Part shown: positions 7,711 through 12,957 of the stretch, piece after piece
Numbering within the stretch: position 1 is the first letter of the stretch
Layout of the letters: each line of letters starts with the position of its first letter
Origin: Clostridiales bacterium UBA1206
Lineage (GTDB): Bacteria; Bacillota; Clostridia; Oscillospirales; CAG-382
Direction of reading: 5' to 3'
NCBI GenBank assembly: GCA_002310055.1
Contig: DBXS01000014.1
Span: forward strand, 26,583 to 45,594
Length of the DNA: 19,012 nt
Program-made: the position numbers and the translations under genes
Notes under the pieces: generated by a model
Databases searched by the model: none
Seen by the model: only the letters and a program-made list of their open reading frames with translations
Told to the model about the DNA's origin: nothing

Positions 7711-8751
7711 ATGAAAAGATTTGCTTGCCTGCTCATATGCGCGCTTTTGATATGCGCGTGCTTTGCCGCGTGCGCGAAAACCGAACCCGAAACGAGCGCC
7801 GGCGAAAGCTCGGCCGAACCTTCCGCGCCCGCGGAAAGCGAAGGAGCGAGCGTTGAACCGAGCGAGGAACCCAGCGTTGAACCGAGCGTTGAAGAAAGCT
7901 CCGAAGACAGCGAGCACGTCGCTATCCCCGAAGGGGTGAAAGTCATAACCAACCTCGATTACAACAACGGCAAGGGCAAAATGGGCGACAGCGACGGCCC
8001 CGCTTACTGCGTGTATTCCAACGTGGGCTACAACAAAGCCAGCATGGATATAAAAATAAGCGAAATGAAGATAAACACGGTGCGCACATCGGACAGGAAA
8101 TACGTAAACGCGTATATGTTCCTGGGGTGCGATATCTACAGCGGATCGTACTGGTCGAACTGCTTCGACTGCGGGTTCTGCTGGTCGGGCAGGAACGCCG
8201 CGTGGCATCTTTTCTATAACATCTACACCCCCGCCGACAAGAGCCAGGCGGGCTGGTACGAATCGAGCGTACGGCTCAAGAAGAACCACGACTACAGGCT
8301 CACGCTTGACACTTCCGAAAAAGACGAGCTCGCCACCATAATCGTTTACGACCTGACTAAAGACAAAGAAGTCGACCGCGCCGAGTTCCGCGTGAAAGGT
8401 ATGAAGTGCGACGGCTCCAACACCGCGTATCTTATGGATTTTGCGCTCGATTATCCCGGCGACGTGAAGAAGGACACGAACGGCGACCCCAGCGACGACA
8501 ACTGGAAAGAGATAACGCTTTACAACACCGACGAAAACCTTTATATGCGCAACGTGATAGTTGAAAACGTGAAGATATATGCCGGCGAAAACGAATACGT
8601 GTGGGACGATTCACGCACTAAAAACCGCTCGCTCTGGCCGGATATCAATATCCCGGAGATCGACTATGCCTGCACCAAAGTCATAGCGAACGAGGAAACG
8701 TACGATTTTTCGTTCCGCGTGGACCTTGATATGAACCGGGAGCAGCAGTAA
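7711..8751 (+). CDS. Lipoprotein with S/E/P linker and unknown beta-rich domain
   Basis: A 346-residue lipoprotein. MKRFACLLIC and the hydrophobic run lead to a lipobox-like FAAC with the modified cysteine at C21. Residues 24-70 are a low-complexity linker rich in Ser, Glu and Pro (repeats of SVEPS type), typical of surface lipoproteins in Clostridia. The remaining ~275 residues form a compact, aromatic-rich domain with a cysteine cluster (C140, C151, C154, C157) and many predicted beta strands. It resembles a carbohydrate-binding or lectin-like sandwich, but I do not recognise a family. The start at 7711 is fixed by GAAAGGA ten bases upstream and by the signal peptide. It lies 49 bases after yerC with no terminator between, so it is probably the last gene of the operon, and it may bind the sugar at the cell surface. 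Confidence 0.75.
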   Translation: MKRFACLLICALLICACFAACAKTEPETSAGESSAEPSAPAESEGASVEPSEEPSVEPSVEESSEDSEHVAIPEGVKVITNLDYNNGKGKMGDSDGPAYCVYSNVGYNKASMDIKISEMKINTVRTSDRKYVNAYMFLGCDIYSGSYWSNCFDCGFCWSGRNAAWHLFYNIYTPADKSQAGWYESSVRLKKNHDYRLTLDTSEKDELATIIVYDLTKDKEVDRAEFRVKGMKCDGSNTAYLMDFALDYPGDVKKDTNGDPSDDNWKEITLYNTDENLYMRNVIVENVKIYAGENEYVWDDSRTKNRSLWPDINIPEIDYACTKVIANEETYDFSFRVDLDMNREQQ

Positions 8752-8771
8752 AAAGAAAAGAGCATAAAAAT

Positions 8772-8800
8772 ATCCCCGCGCCAAAATACGGCGCGGGGAT
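8772..8800. terminator. Intrinsic terminator between convergent genes
   Basis: A perfect 11-bp stem (ATCCCCGCGCC with GGCGCGGGGAT) has a 7-nt loop. On the minus strand it is followed by ATTTTTAT, a good U-run; on the plus strand by CGTTGCTTTT, which is weaker. It separates the lipoprotein gene (plus) from the membrane protein gene ending at 8809 (minus) and probably serves both. Confidence 0.85.
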
Positions 8801-8808
8801 CGTTGCTT

Positions 8809-9666
8809 TTAATTGCCGAAAGTCACAGAATGCGCGTATTTGAAAGCGTTTTCGCCCCACGCGTCGGGGGTGTCGGAAGCGAACTGGACCACGTAGAAAC
8901 TGTTTTCGCCTTTATAGAAAAACGTGAGGTAATAATTGGTCAGCTTATACAGCGAATAATACAGTTCGTATTCGCAATACACCAGCCCGTCTTTTTCTTT
9001 TACTTCCGCGTCCTGAACATCCGGGTCGTTGGCCATGATTTCTTCGGCGAACCCTTTGGCGTCTATGATCGCCGCCGTGGGAACATAGATGAACTCGATC
9101 TCTTCGACGTATATCGAATATCTGTCGCAGAACAGTTCATAGCCCTCTTCTTCGGTCGTCCTCTCTTCGAAATCCGAAGTGACGGTTATGGACATTTCGC
9201 CCACGGTGAAAGTCTTGGGCGTAAGCTTGCGCACGAACGAATATATGACGCCGCCAACGGCCGCGCAAGCCACTATCGCGATCACGATGCGGGTAACGGT
9301 CGCGGAACGGCTCTTTTTGGGGGCGGACGAAGAAGCGAGCTCGCGCGCGGCGCTTTCCTGCCCTTTGAATACGAACACCGCGCCGGCGTTTACGAAATTC
9401 TGCACGCTGCCTTCTATGCGGACGTCGTCGAATCCGGGTTCGACCCGGTACGGGGCGCACAGGCACAGGTCTCCGCCTACGAACACACGCGCGCCGTATT
9501 CGCCTATTTCAAAGACTTCGGTCTTTCCGTTCTTAACGCTCCCCAGCTCGCGGCACTTCACGCCCTGTATATCTACGGCGCCGCTGTAAGGGTCTTCTAT
9601 AAAAACTTTGAGCTTGCGCAGGCTCAGCACTGCGGATCTGCCGCGTATTACGGTCAGTTTTCGCAT
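8809..9666 (-). CDS. Single-pass membrane protein, MRKLTVIR-type, one C-terminal domain
   Basis: A 285-residue protein in three parts. Residues 1-102 are a beta-rich domain opening MRKLTVIRGRSA, with VKCRELGSVKNG and FEIGEYGARVFV blocks; I have seen this domain at the start of uncharacterised Bacillota membrane proteins. A basic stretch (KKSR) then precedes one transmembrane helix at about 124-146. The C-terminal domain (150-285) begins FTVGEMSITVTSDF and ends with a YYLTFFYKGENSFYVVQFAS block. It is the second gene of a pair: the upstream paralog ends 22 bases before. The function is unknown; a membrane-anchored sensor or adaptor is only a guess. An AGGAAGG sequence lies 11 bases before the ATG at 9666. 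Confidence 0.7.
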   Translation of the reverse strand: MRKLTVIRGRSAVLSLRKLKVFIEDPYSGAVDIQGVKCRELGSVKNGKTEVFEIGEYGARVFVGGDLCLCAPYRVEPGFDDVRIEGSVQNFVNAGAVFVFKGQESAARELASSSAPKKSRSATVTRIVIAIVACAAVGGVIYSFVRKLTPKTFTVGEMSITVTSDFEERTTEEEGYELFCDRYSIYVEEIEFIYVPTAAIIDAKGFAEEIMANDPDVQDAEVKEKDGLVYCEYELYYSLYKLTNYYLTFFYKGENSFYVVQFASDTPDAWGENAFKYAHSVTFGN

Positions 9667-9688
9667 ACGGTATCATACCTTCCTTTTT

Positions 9689-10996
9689 TTATTTTATCGC
9701 TGCCACAGCATGAGTAAACCGGACGGAACGCGCGTATCCGAATATCTCGTCGCGCCGCTCGCCGGCGGAACGGGTGCCGAATTCGACGATCCAGTAATTC
9801 TTTTCGCCTTTGAAAAAGAACGACGTGAAGTGAAGCGTGGAAGAGTCTTCGTAAGTATAAGTGTATTCACAATACGTGAGCCCGTCTTTTTCTTTTGTTC
9901 CGTCGCATTCGAGTTCCCACGCTTCTATTATGGTCTGCGCGTAGTCCGCCATCGTGGGGAACATCATATCGGTACCGTATTCTTTGCCGCTCGGGCCCAT
10001 TTTATAAACGTAAACGACCATATCCGGATCGCGGTAGATATATTCGTCGTCTTCATCCGACACGAGTTCGAACCCGGTGTTGAGCGTTATGGTGAATTCT
10101 TCTATGATTATATCCTTTGCCTCGATCGCGGCGCGTTCGGCGAACCTGACGGTCGACGCGCGTTCGGTTATCTCGCCGCGGTGCGCGCCCGGCTCGTGCG
10201 TAGAAAAATCGAGCATCCAGAAGCTCTCGTTCCCTTTGTAAAAGAAACTCACGTAATACTGCGTGTCGTTGTATTCTTCGAAATAATGCTCGTGCTCAAC
10301 GTAAAGAAGTCCGTTTTCTTCTTTTAAGCCGTCACATTCCAGCGAGTTCGATTCGATAAAATGCAAAGCGAAATCTTTGGCCGTAATAATTTCTAATCCG
10401 GAATAAAAGATGATCGGGTATTCGTAAACGAACATGCTGTAATCGGAGTTATATACTTCCGGAATTGCCGGTGCGTGTGCAGCATCGACGCTTTCGGTTC
10501 TGAAGCTTTCGTCGAGCGTGACAGTAAGTTCGCCGAACGTGAAATCCTTCGGCTTTTCTTTGCGGAGCGCGCGGAACAGCGTTATCCCCACGGCGGCGCA
10601 GACGAGCAAGATCGCCAGAACGCGTATAAGAGTACTGCGTTTTGTATTTTTGGATCTGATCCTTTGGGAAACTTCCTCTATTTGCGATTCGTCGCCCTTT
10701 ACGGCGAAAGCCCTTCCCACGCCGCTGATACTTACGACCTCGCCTTCGAGAACGACGTCCTCTTCCCCTTCGGGCAGATCGTGCTTCCAACTGAACGAGC
10801 TGCCGACGAACAGTATCTCCGCACTCTTTTCGCTTATCTCATACGTCGCGCTCGCACCGTTTTTCAAGGTCCCGAGAAGACGGCACTTTACGCCGTATAA
10901 ATTGATGTTGCCGTTTTCTTCGTCTTCGGCGAACACCCGCATACTGCTGAAGCGGGCTGTATTCGATTTATTGCGTATCACGGTAAGCTTGCGCAT
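9689..10996 (-). CDS. Paralogous membrane protein with duplicated C-terminal domain
   Basis: A 435-residue paralog of the downstream gene. It has the same N-terminal domain (MRKLTVIRNKSN, VKCRLLGTLKNG), a basic stretch, and a transmembrane helix at about 122-142. The C-terminal domain is present twice: about 152-286 (FTFGELTVTLDESF to STVRFAERAA) and about 298-428 (FTITLNTGFELVSD to ARSVRFTHA). Each copy ends with an FFYKGNESFWMLDFS / FFFKGEKNYWIVEFG block matching the single copy in the neighbour. I chose the ATG at 10996, not the longer frame to 11095, for three reasons: it aligns with the paralog's N-terminus, it has AGGAAAG eight bases upstream, and the consensus promoter lies between the two candidate starts. 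Function unknown. Confidence 0.7.
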   Translation of the reverse strand: MRKLTVIRNKSNTARFSSMRVFAEDEENGNINLYGVKCRLLGTLKNGASATYEISEKSAEILFVGSSFSWKHDLPEGEEDVVLEGEVVSISGVGRAFAVKGDESQIEEVSQRIRSKNTKRSTLIRVLAILLVCAAVGITLFRALRKEKPKDFTFGELTVTLDESFRTESVDAAHAPAIPEVYNSDYSMFVYEYPIIFYSGLEIITAKDFALHFIESNSLECDGLKEENGLLYVEHEHYFEEYNDTQYYVSFFYKGNESFWMLDFSTHEPGAHRGEITERASTVRFAERAAIEAKDIIIEEFTITLNTGFELVSDEDDEYIYRDPDMVVYVYKMGPSGKEYGTDMMFPTMADYAQTIIEAWELECDGTKEKDGLTYCEYTYTYEDSSTLHFTSFFFKGEKNYWIVEFGTRSAGERRDEIFGYARSVRFTHAVAAIK

Positions 10997-11027
10997 ATAC
11001 GGCTTTCCTTTTTTCGGCATTTTTGTC

Positions 11028-11056
11028 ATTATAGCACATTTAAAAACCCGTGTCAA
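11028..11056 (-). promoter_or_regulatory. Consensus sigma-A promoter of the paralog pair
   Basis: On the minus strand TTGACA (11056-11051) and TATAAT (11033-11028) are perfect consensus hexamers with a 17-bp spacer. The expected start is near 11021, about 25 nt before the ATG at 10996. The plus-strand promoter in the first leader repeat begins about 15 bp to the right, so the two promoters are back to back. Confidence 0.9.
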
Positions 11057-11090
11057 TCCCCGTTGCTTCACGGACACGCGGCAGAACGCG

Positions 11091-11125
11091 AGCATATAAT
11101 GGCGTGACGGGGCATACGCCCCGCA
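11091..11125 (+). repeat. Leader repeat, copy 1 (orphan promoter plus hairpin)
   Basis: A 35-bp sequence identical to 11985-12019. It contains TATAAT (11095-11100), with GACA-containing CGGACA 18 bp upstream (11071-11076), and then the perfect hairpin CGGGGC-ATAC-GCCCCG (11108-11123) right at the expected RNA 5' end. Weaker similarity continues about 15 bp further: TACAAAAAGGC here, TACAAGGAGGC in copy 2. The ribosome binding site of copy 2 is thus degraded to AAAAAGG in this copy. No gene follows on the plus strand. The transcript would run antisense into the small lipoprotein gene. It looks like a leader that lost its gene. Confidence 0.85.
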
Positions 11126-11145
11126 GATACAAAAAGGCTCATTCT

Positions 11146-11628
11146 TTACGATCCGTATTTATAAGTACCATAAATGTAGCATTGGCTTGTTTGTATTCCC
11201 AATGTATGTCCATAATACGCGCAAAGTATTTTTAATTTGTCAGATGTAAATTCGCCGTAGCCATTGGAATCCAACGTAATCTTTGCGAAACCTGCCCAAT
11301 ATTGCGCACGGCTCGTTTCACCGAGTTGAATATTGATACCGACATTTTCAAATACTTCATACTTGTTTTTATGTTTGGATTGGATTGTTATTGTGCCGCT
11401 ATTGTAATCGAGAGATAACCGAAGGTATTCTTCGCAATCAGTCCCATTCAATGAGACGGAATTCCATGTTATCTCCGGATCTTTTGCGGGCTCTGATGAG
11501 GTATCTTTTGCGGGCTCTGATGAGGTATTAGGTTTTGGCGTTCCACCAAAAGCGTCGCAGCCGAATAAAGCCAAAGCAGACACAAGTAATAGCAGTGATA
11601 ATAAGCTCAAAGAATATGATCTTTTCAT
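11146..11628 (-). CDS. Small lipoprotein of unknown function in AT-rich block
   Basis: A 160-residue lipoprotein. A signal MKRSYSLSLLSLLLL runs to the lipobox LFGC (cysteine near residue 24), then a short linker with a tandem TSSEPAKD repeat. A roughly 110-residue domain follows (ITWNSVSLNGTDCEEYLRLS through the GIQTSQCYIYGTY tail) that I do not recognise. The ATG at 11628 is chosen over a longer frame because it has AAGGAG at the right distance and starts the signal peptide. Base composition is clearly AT-richer than in all neighbours, which suggests recent acquisition. It has its own promoter about 260 bases upstream, and a foldable leader ending in an intrinsic terminator lies between. Expression may therefore depend on antitermination, or the leader may be an independent RNA. 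Confidence 0.75.
   Translation of the reverse strand: MKRSYSLSLLSLLLLVSALALFGCDAFGGTPKPNTSSEPAKDTSSEPAKDPEITWNSVSLNGTDCEEYLRLSLDYNSGTITIQSKHKNKYEVFENVGINIQLGETSRAQYWAGFAKITLDSNGYGEFTSDKLKILCAYYGHTLGIQTSQCYIYGTYKYGS
11480..11527 (-). repeat. 24-bp perfect tandem repeat inside the lipoprotein linker
   Basis: Two identical 24-bp units (11480-11503 and 11504-11527) encode the repeated octapeptide TSSEPAKD just behind the lipidation cysteine. The unit length is a multiple of three, so copy-number change by slippage would lengthen or shorten the linker without breaking the frame. Confidence 0.9.
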
Positions 11629-11664
11629 AGTTTTCTCCTTGTTTGTGTTGTTTTTTAAAGATAT

Positions 11665-11693
11665 AAAAAGTGCGCTAACCGAGGTCAGCGCAC
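11665..11693 (-). terminator. Intrinsic terminator in the lipoprotein leader
   Basis: On the minus strand GTGCGCTGAC (11693-11684) pairs with GTTAGCGCAC (11679-11670): ten pairs with one G-U wobble and a 4-nt loop, followed by TTTTT at 11669-11665. On the plus strand the wobble becomes an A-C mismatch and there is no T-run, so it works in the minus direction. It lies 37 bases before the start codon of the lipoprotein, inside its own leader. That is the position of an attenuator, or the 3' end of a separate small RNA. Confidence 0.8.
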
Positions 11694-11878
11694 CGAAAAA
11701 CGCAAACCCCAATTGTCGCCAAACAAGTTGAAACTGAACGAGGATACTATCACAACACTCAATCCCGTAGAATTTGCGTTTTTGCCGGATTCGATGGGAT
11801 CAAGTGTTAAAATAAAGGAATAAAGTATCCCTCATAAACAGAAAAATACCCCGTCAGTAATTATTCGACTTGTTTGGC
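11665..11878 (-). ncRNA. Candidate structured RNA (about 214 nt) with nested stems and a pseudoknot
   Basis: The RNA would start near 11878, seven bases after the -10 box. By eye it folds into nested stems. P1 is 11878-11864 with 11732-11718 (GCCAAACAAGTCGAA with TTCAACTTGTTTGGC, one mismatch). P2 is 11858-11852 with 11740-11733 (one bulge). P3 is 11832-11824 with 11748-11741 (one bulge). P4 is 11808-11796 with 11766-11754, 13 pairs including two wobbles. The P4 loop (11783-11773, AAAAACGCAAA) is fully complementary to 11706-11696 (TTTGCGTTTTT), giving an 11-bp pseudoknot that can extend by five more pairs. An intrinsic terminator follows. Nearly all wobbles are G-U only in the minus-strand RNA, which supports this direction. 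I cannot match it to a known riboswitch or ncRNA class. A miniature inverted-repeat element is the main alternative. Confidence 0.6.
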
Positions 11879-11884
11879 ATAATT

Positions 11885-11913
11885 ATTCTATCACTCTATA
11901 GGCAATTTGTCAA
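11885..11913 (-). promoter_or_regulatory. Strong sigma-A promoter of the structured RNA/lipoprotein
   Basis: On the minus strand TTGACA (11913-11908, perfect) and TAGAAT (11890-11885, one change) have a 17-bp spacer. The expected start at about 11878 coincides with the first base of stem P1 of the candidate RNA. Confidence 0.85.
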
Positions 11914-11965
11914 CTGATTTTTACGTTATTAGAAGAATATAAGAAAAAGCAGTAGATGGTCTTCT

Positions 11966-11994
11966 ATGACCCTTCTGATTTTTTAGCATATAAT
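11966..11994 (+). promoter_or_regulatory. Sigma-A promoter of the DUF11 gene
   Basis: ATGACC (11966-11971, four of six consensus bases) and TATAAT (11989-11994, perfect) are 17 bp apart. The -10 box lies inside leader repeat copy 2. CATATAAT also resembles a sigma-E type -10, but I see no matching -35 for that, so the housekeeping reading is preferred. Confidence 0.7.
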
Positions 11995-12019
11995 GGCGTG
12001 ACGGGGCATACGCCCCGCA
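11985..12019 (+). repeat. Leader repeat, copy 2 (promoter -10 plus 5' hairpin)
   Basis: This is the 35-bp sequence also found at 11091-11125. It holds the -10 box and the hairpin CGGGGC-ATAC-GCCCCG (12002-12017), and is followed by an intact AAGGAGG (12027-12033) and the ATG at 12046. The hairpin would sit at the extreme 5' end of the mRNA, where such structures are known to protect transcripts from decay. The same spacing in copy 1 suggests a portable leader shared by a gene family. Confidence 0.85.
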
Positions 12020-12045
12020 AAGCTACAAGGAGGCCACCAACACAA

Positions 12046-12894
12046 ATGGCAGCATTCTATAATCAGGCGTCGCTCACCTACAGCGGCGGCACCGTGTATT
12101 CCAACGTCGCCGCGGGCGAAATAACCGAAGTGCTTTCGGCAAGCAAGACCGCGGTGAACGGCGAATACACGCAGGGCGACGTGCTGACCTACGTTATAAA
12201 CATCATAAATTCGGGTCCCGCGCCCGTGGAAAACGTCGCGGTGTCCGACGATCTGGGCGCGTACGAGTATGGCGGACAGACGCTGGTACCGCTGACCTAT
12301 ATCGAAAACTCGATAAAATACTTCGCCGACGGCGTGCTCCAGGCGGCTCCCGCCGTGACGTCGGGCGACACGCTCGATATAACCGGCATAACGGTGCCTG
12401 CGAACGGCAGCGCGGCGCTGGTCTATACCGCAAAAGCCAACGAGTTCGCTCCGCTCGGCGAAGGCGGCGTTATCACCAACACCGCGACCGTGACCGGCGG
12501 CGTCGAACCCGTGACCGCGAGCGCGACGGTCAATGCCGACGGCGGAGTGATACTTGAAATGCAGAAATCGGTATCGCCGGCAAGCGTGAAAGCGAACGGG
12601 AACGTGACCTATACGATAACGATATATAACTACGGTCCCGCCGAAGCCGGAGCGGCCGAAAATATCGTGGTCAACGACACGTTCGACCCTCTGCTTACCG
12701 ATATTTCGGTGACGTTTGACGGCGCGCCGTGGACTTCGCCCGCCGATTATGCCTACGACGGCAGCACCGGTGTGTTTTCCACAGCAGCCGGGAACGTGAC
12801 GGTCCCCGCCGCGGTCTTTACGCAGGATCCCGCGACCGGCGCGTGGAGCGCGACTCCCGGCAGCGCTTCGCTCACCATTACCGGAACGTTATAA
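12046..12894 (+). CDS. DUF11 repeat protein without signal peptide
   Basis: A 282-residue, Thr/Val/Ala/Gly-rich protein made of two Ig-like DUF11 units. The first (about 22-165) has LSASKTAVNGEYTQGDVLTY and ITNTATVTG; the second (about 168-282) has MQKSVSPASVKANGNVTYT and VNDTFDP. DUF11 units occur in surface and adhesion proteins of many bacteria. The N-terminus MAAFYNQASLTYSGGTVYSN has no signal peptide and already belongs to the fold, and there is no sorting motif or membrane anchor at the C-terminus. Export route and location are therefore unclear. I place the start at 12046, because the upstream in-frame extension to 11956 would translate the leader hairpin, and AAGGAGG precedes this ATG by 12 bases. 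The gene stands alone between its leader and a terminator. Confidence 0.8.
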   Translation: MAAFYNQASLTYSGGTVYSNVAAGEITEVLSASKTAVNGEYTQGDVLTYVINIINSGPAPVENVAVSDDLGAYEYGGQTLVPLTYIENSIKYFADGVLQAAPAVTSGDTLDITGITVPANGSAALVYTAKANEFAPLGEGGVITNTATVTGGVEPVTASATVNADGGVILEMQKSVSPASVKANGNVTYTITIYNYGPAEAGAAENIVVNDTFDPLLTDISVTFDGAPWTSPADYAYDGSTGVFSTAAGNVTVPAAVFTQDPATGAWSATPGSASLTITGTL

Positions 12895-12910
12895 ATCACA
12901 AAGAAACAAA

Positions 12911-12940
12911 ACGCCCGGAAGCCGCACGGCTTTCGGGCGT
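12911..12940. terminator. Bidirectional terminator
   Basis: A stem of 13 pairs with one G-T wobble (ACGCCCGGAAGCC with GGCTTTCGGGCGT) has a 4-nt loop. In the minus direction it is followed by TTTGTTTCTT; in the plus direction by ATTCTAT. It separates the DUF11 gene from the end of the minus-strand glycan operon. Confidence 0.8.
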
Positions 12941-12957
12941 ATTCTATAAAGGAAGAA

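Noticed and set aside
11659..11823. Short plus-strand open frame across the folded RNA region, ending LPDSMGSSVKIKE
   Set aside because: No ATG and no ribosome binding site. It might be the tail of a lost gene, but the nested complementarity and the minus-strand promoter/terminator explain the region better.
11718..11878. Miniature inverted-repeat transposable element with 15-bp ends
   Set aside because: Not excluded, but no target duplication flanks the ends, most wobble pairs favour a minus-strand RNA, and a promoter start coincides with the stem end.
11091..12019. attL/attR sites of an integrated element
   Set aside because: No integrase or recombinase is encoded, the block is under 1 kb, and the repeats contain a promoter and leader with further partial similarity downstream, which fits homologous leaders better.
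11956..12045. N-terminal extension of the DUF11 protein
   Set aside because: It would translate the promoter -10 box and leader hairpin; the AAGGAGG and the family-like N-terminus support the start at 12046.
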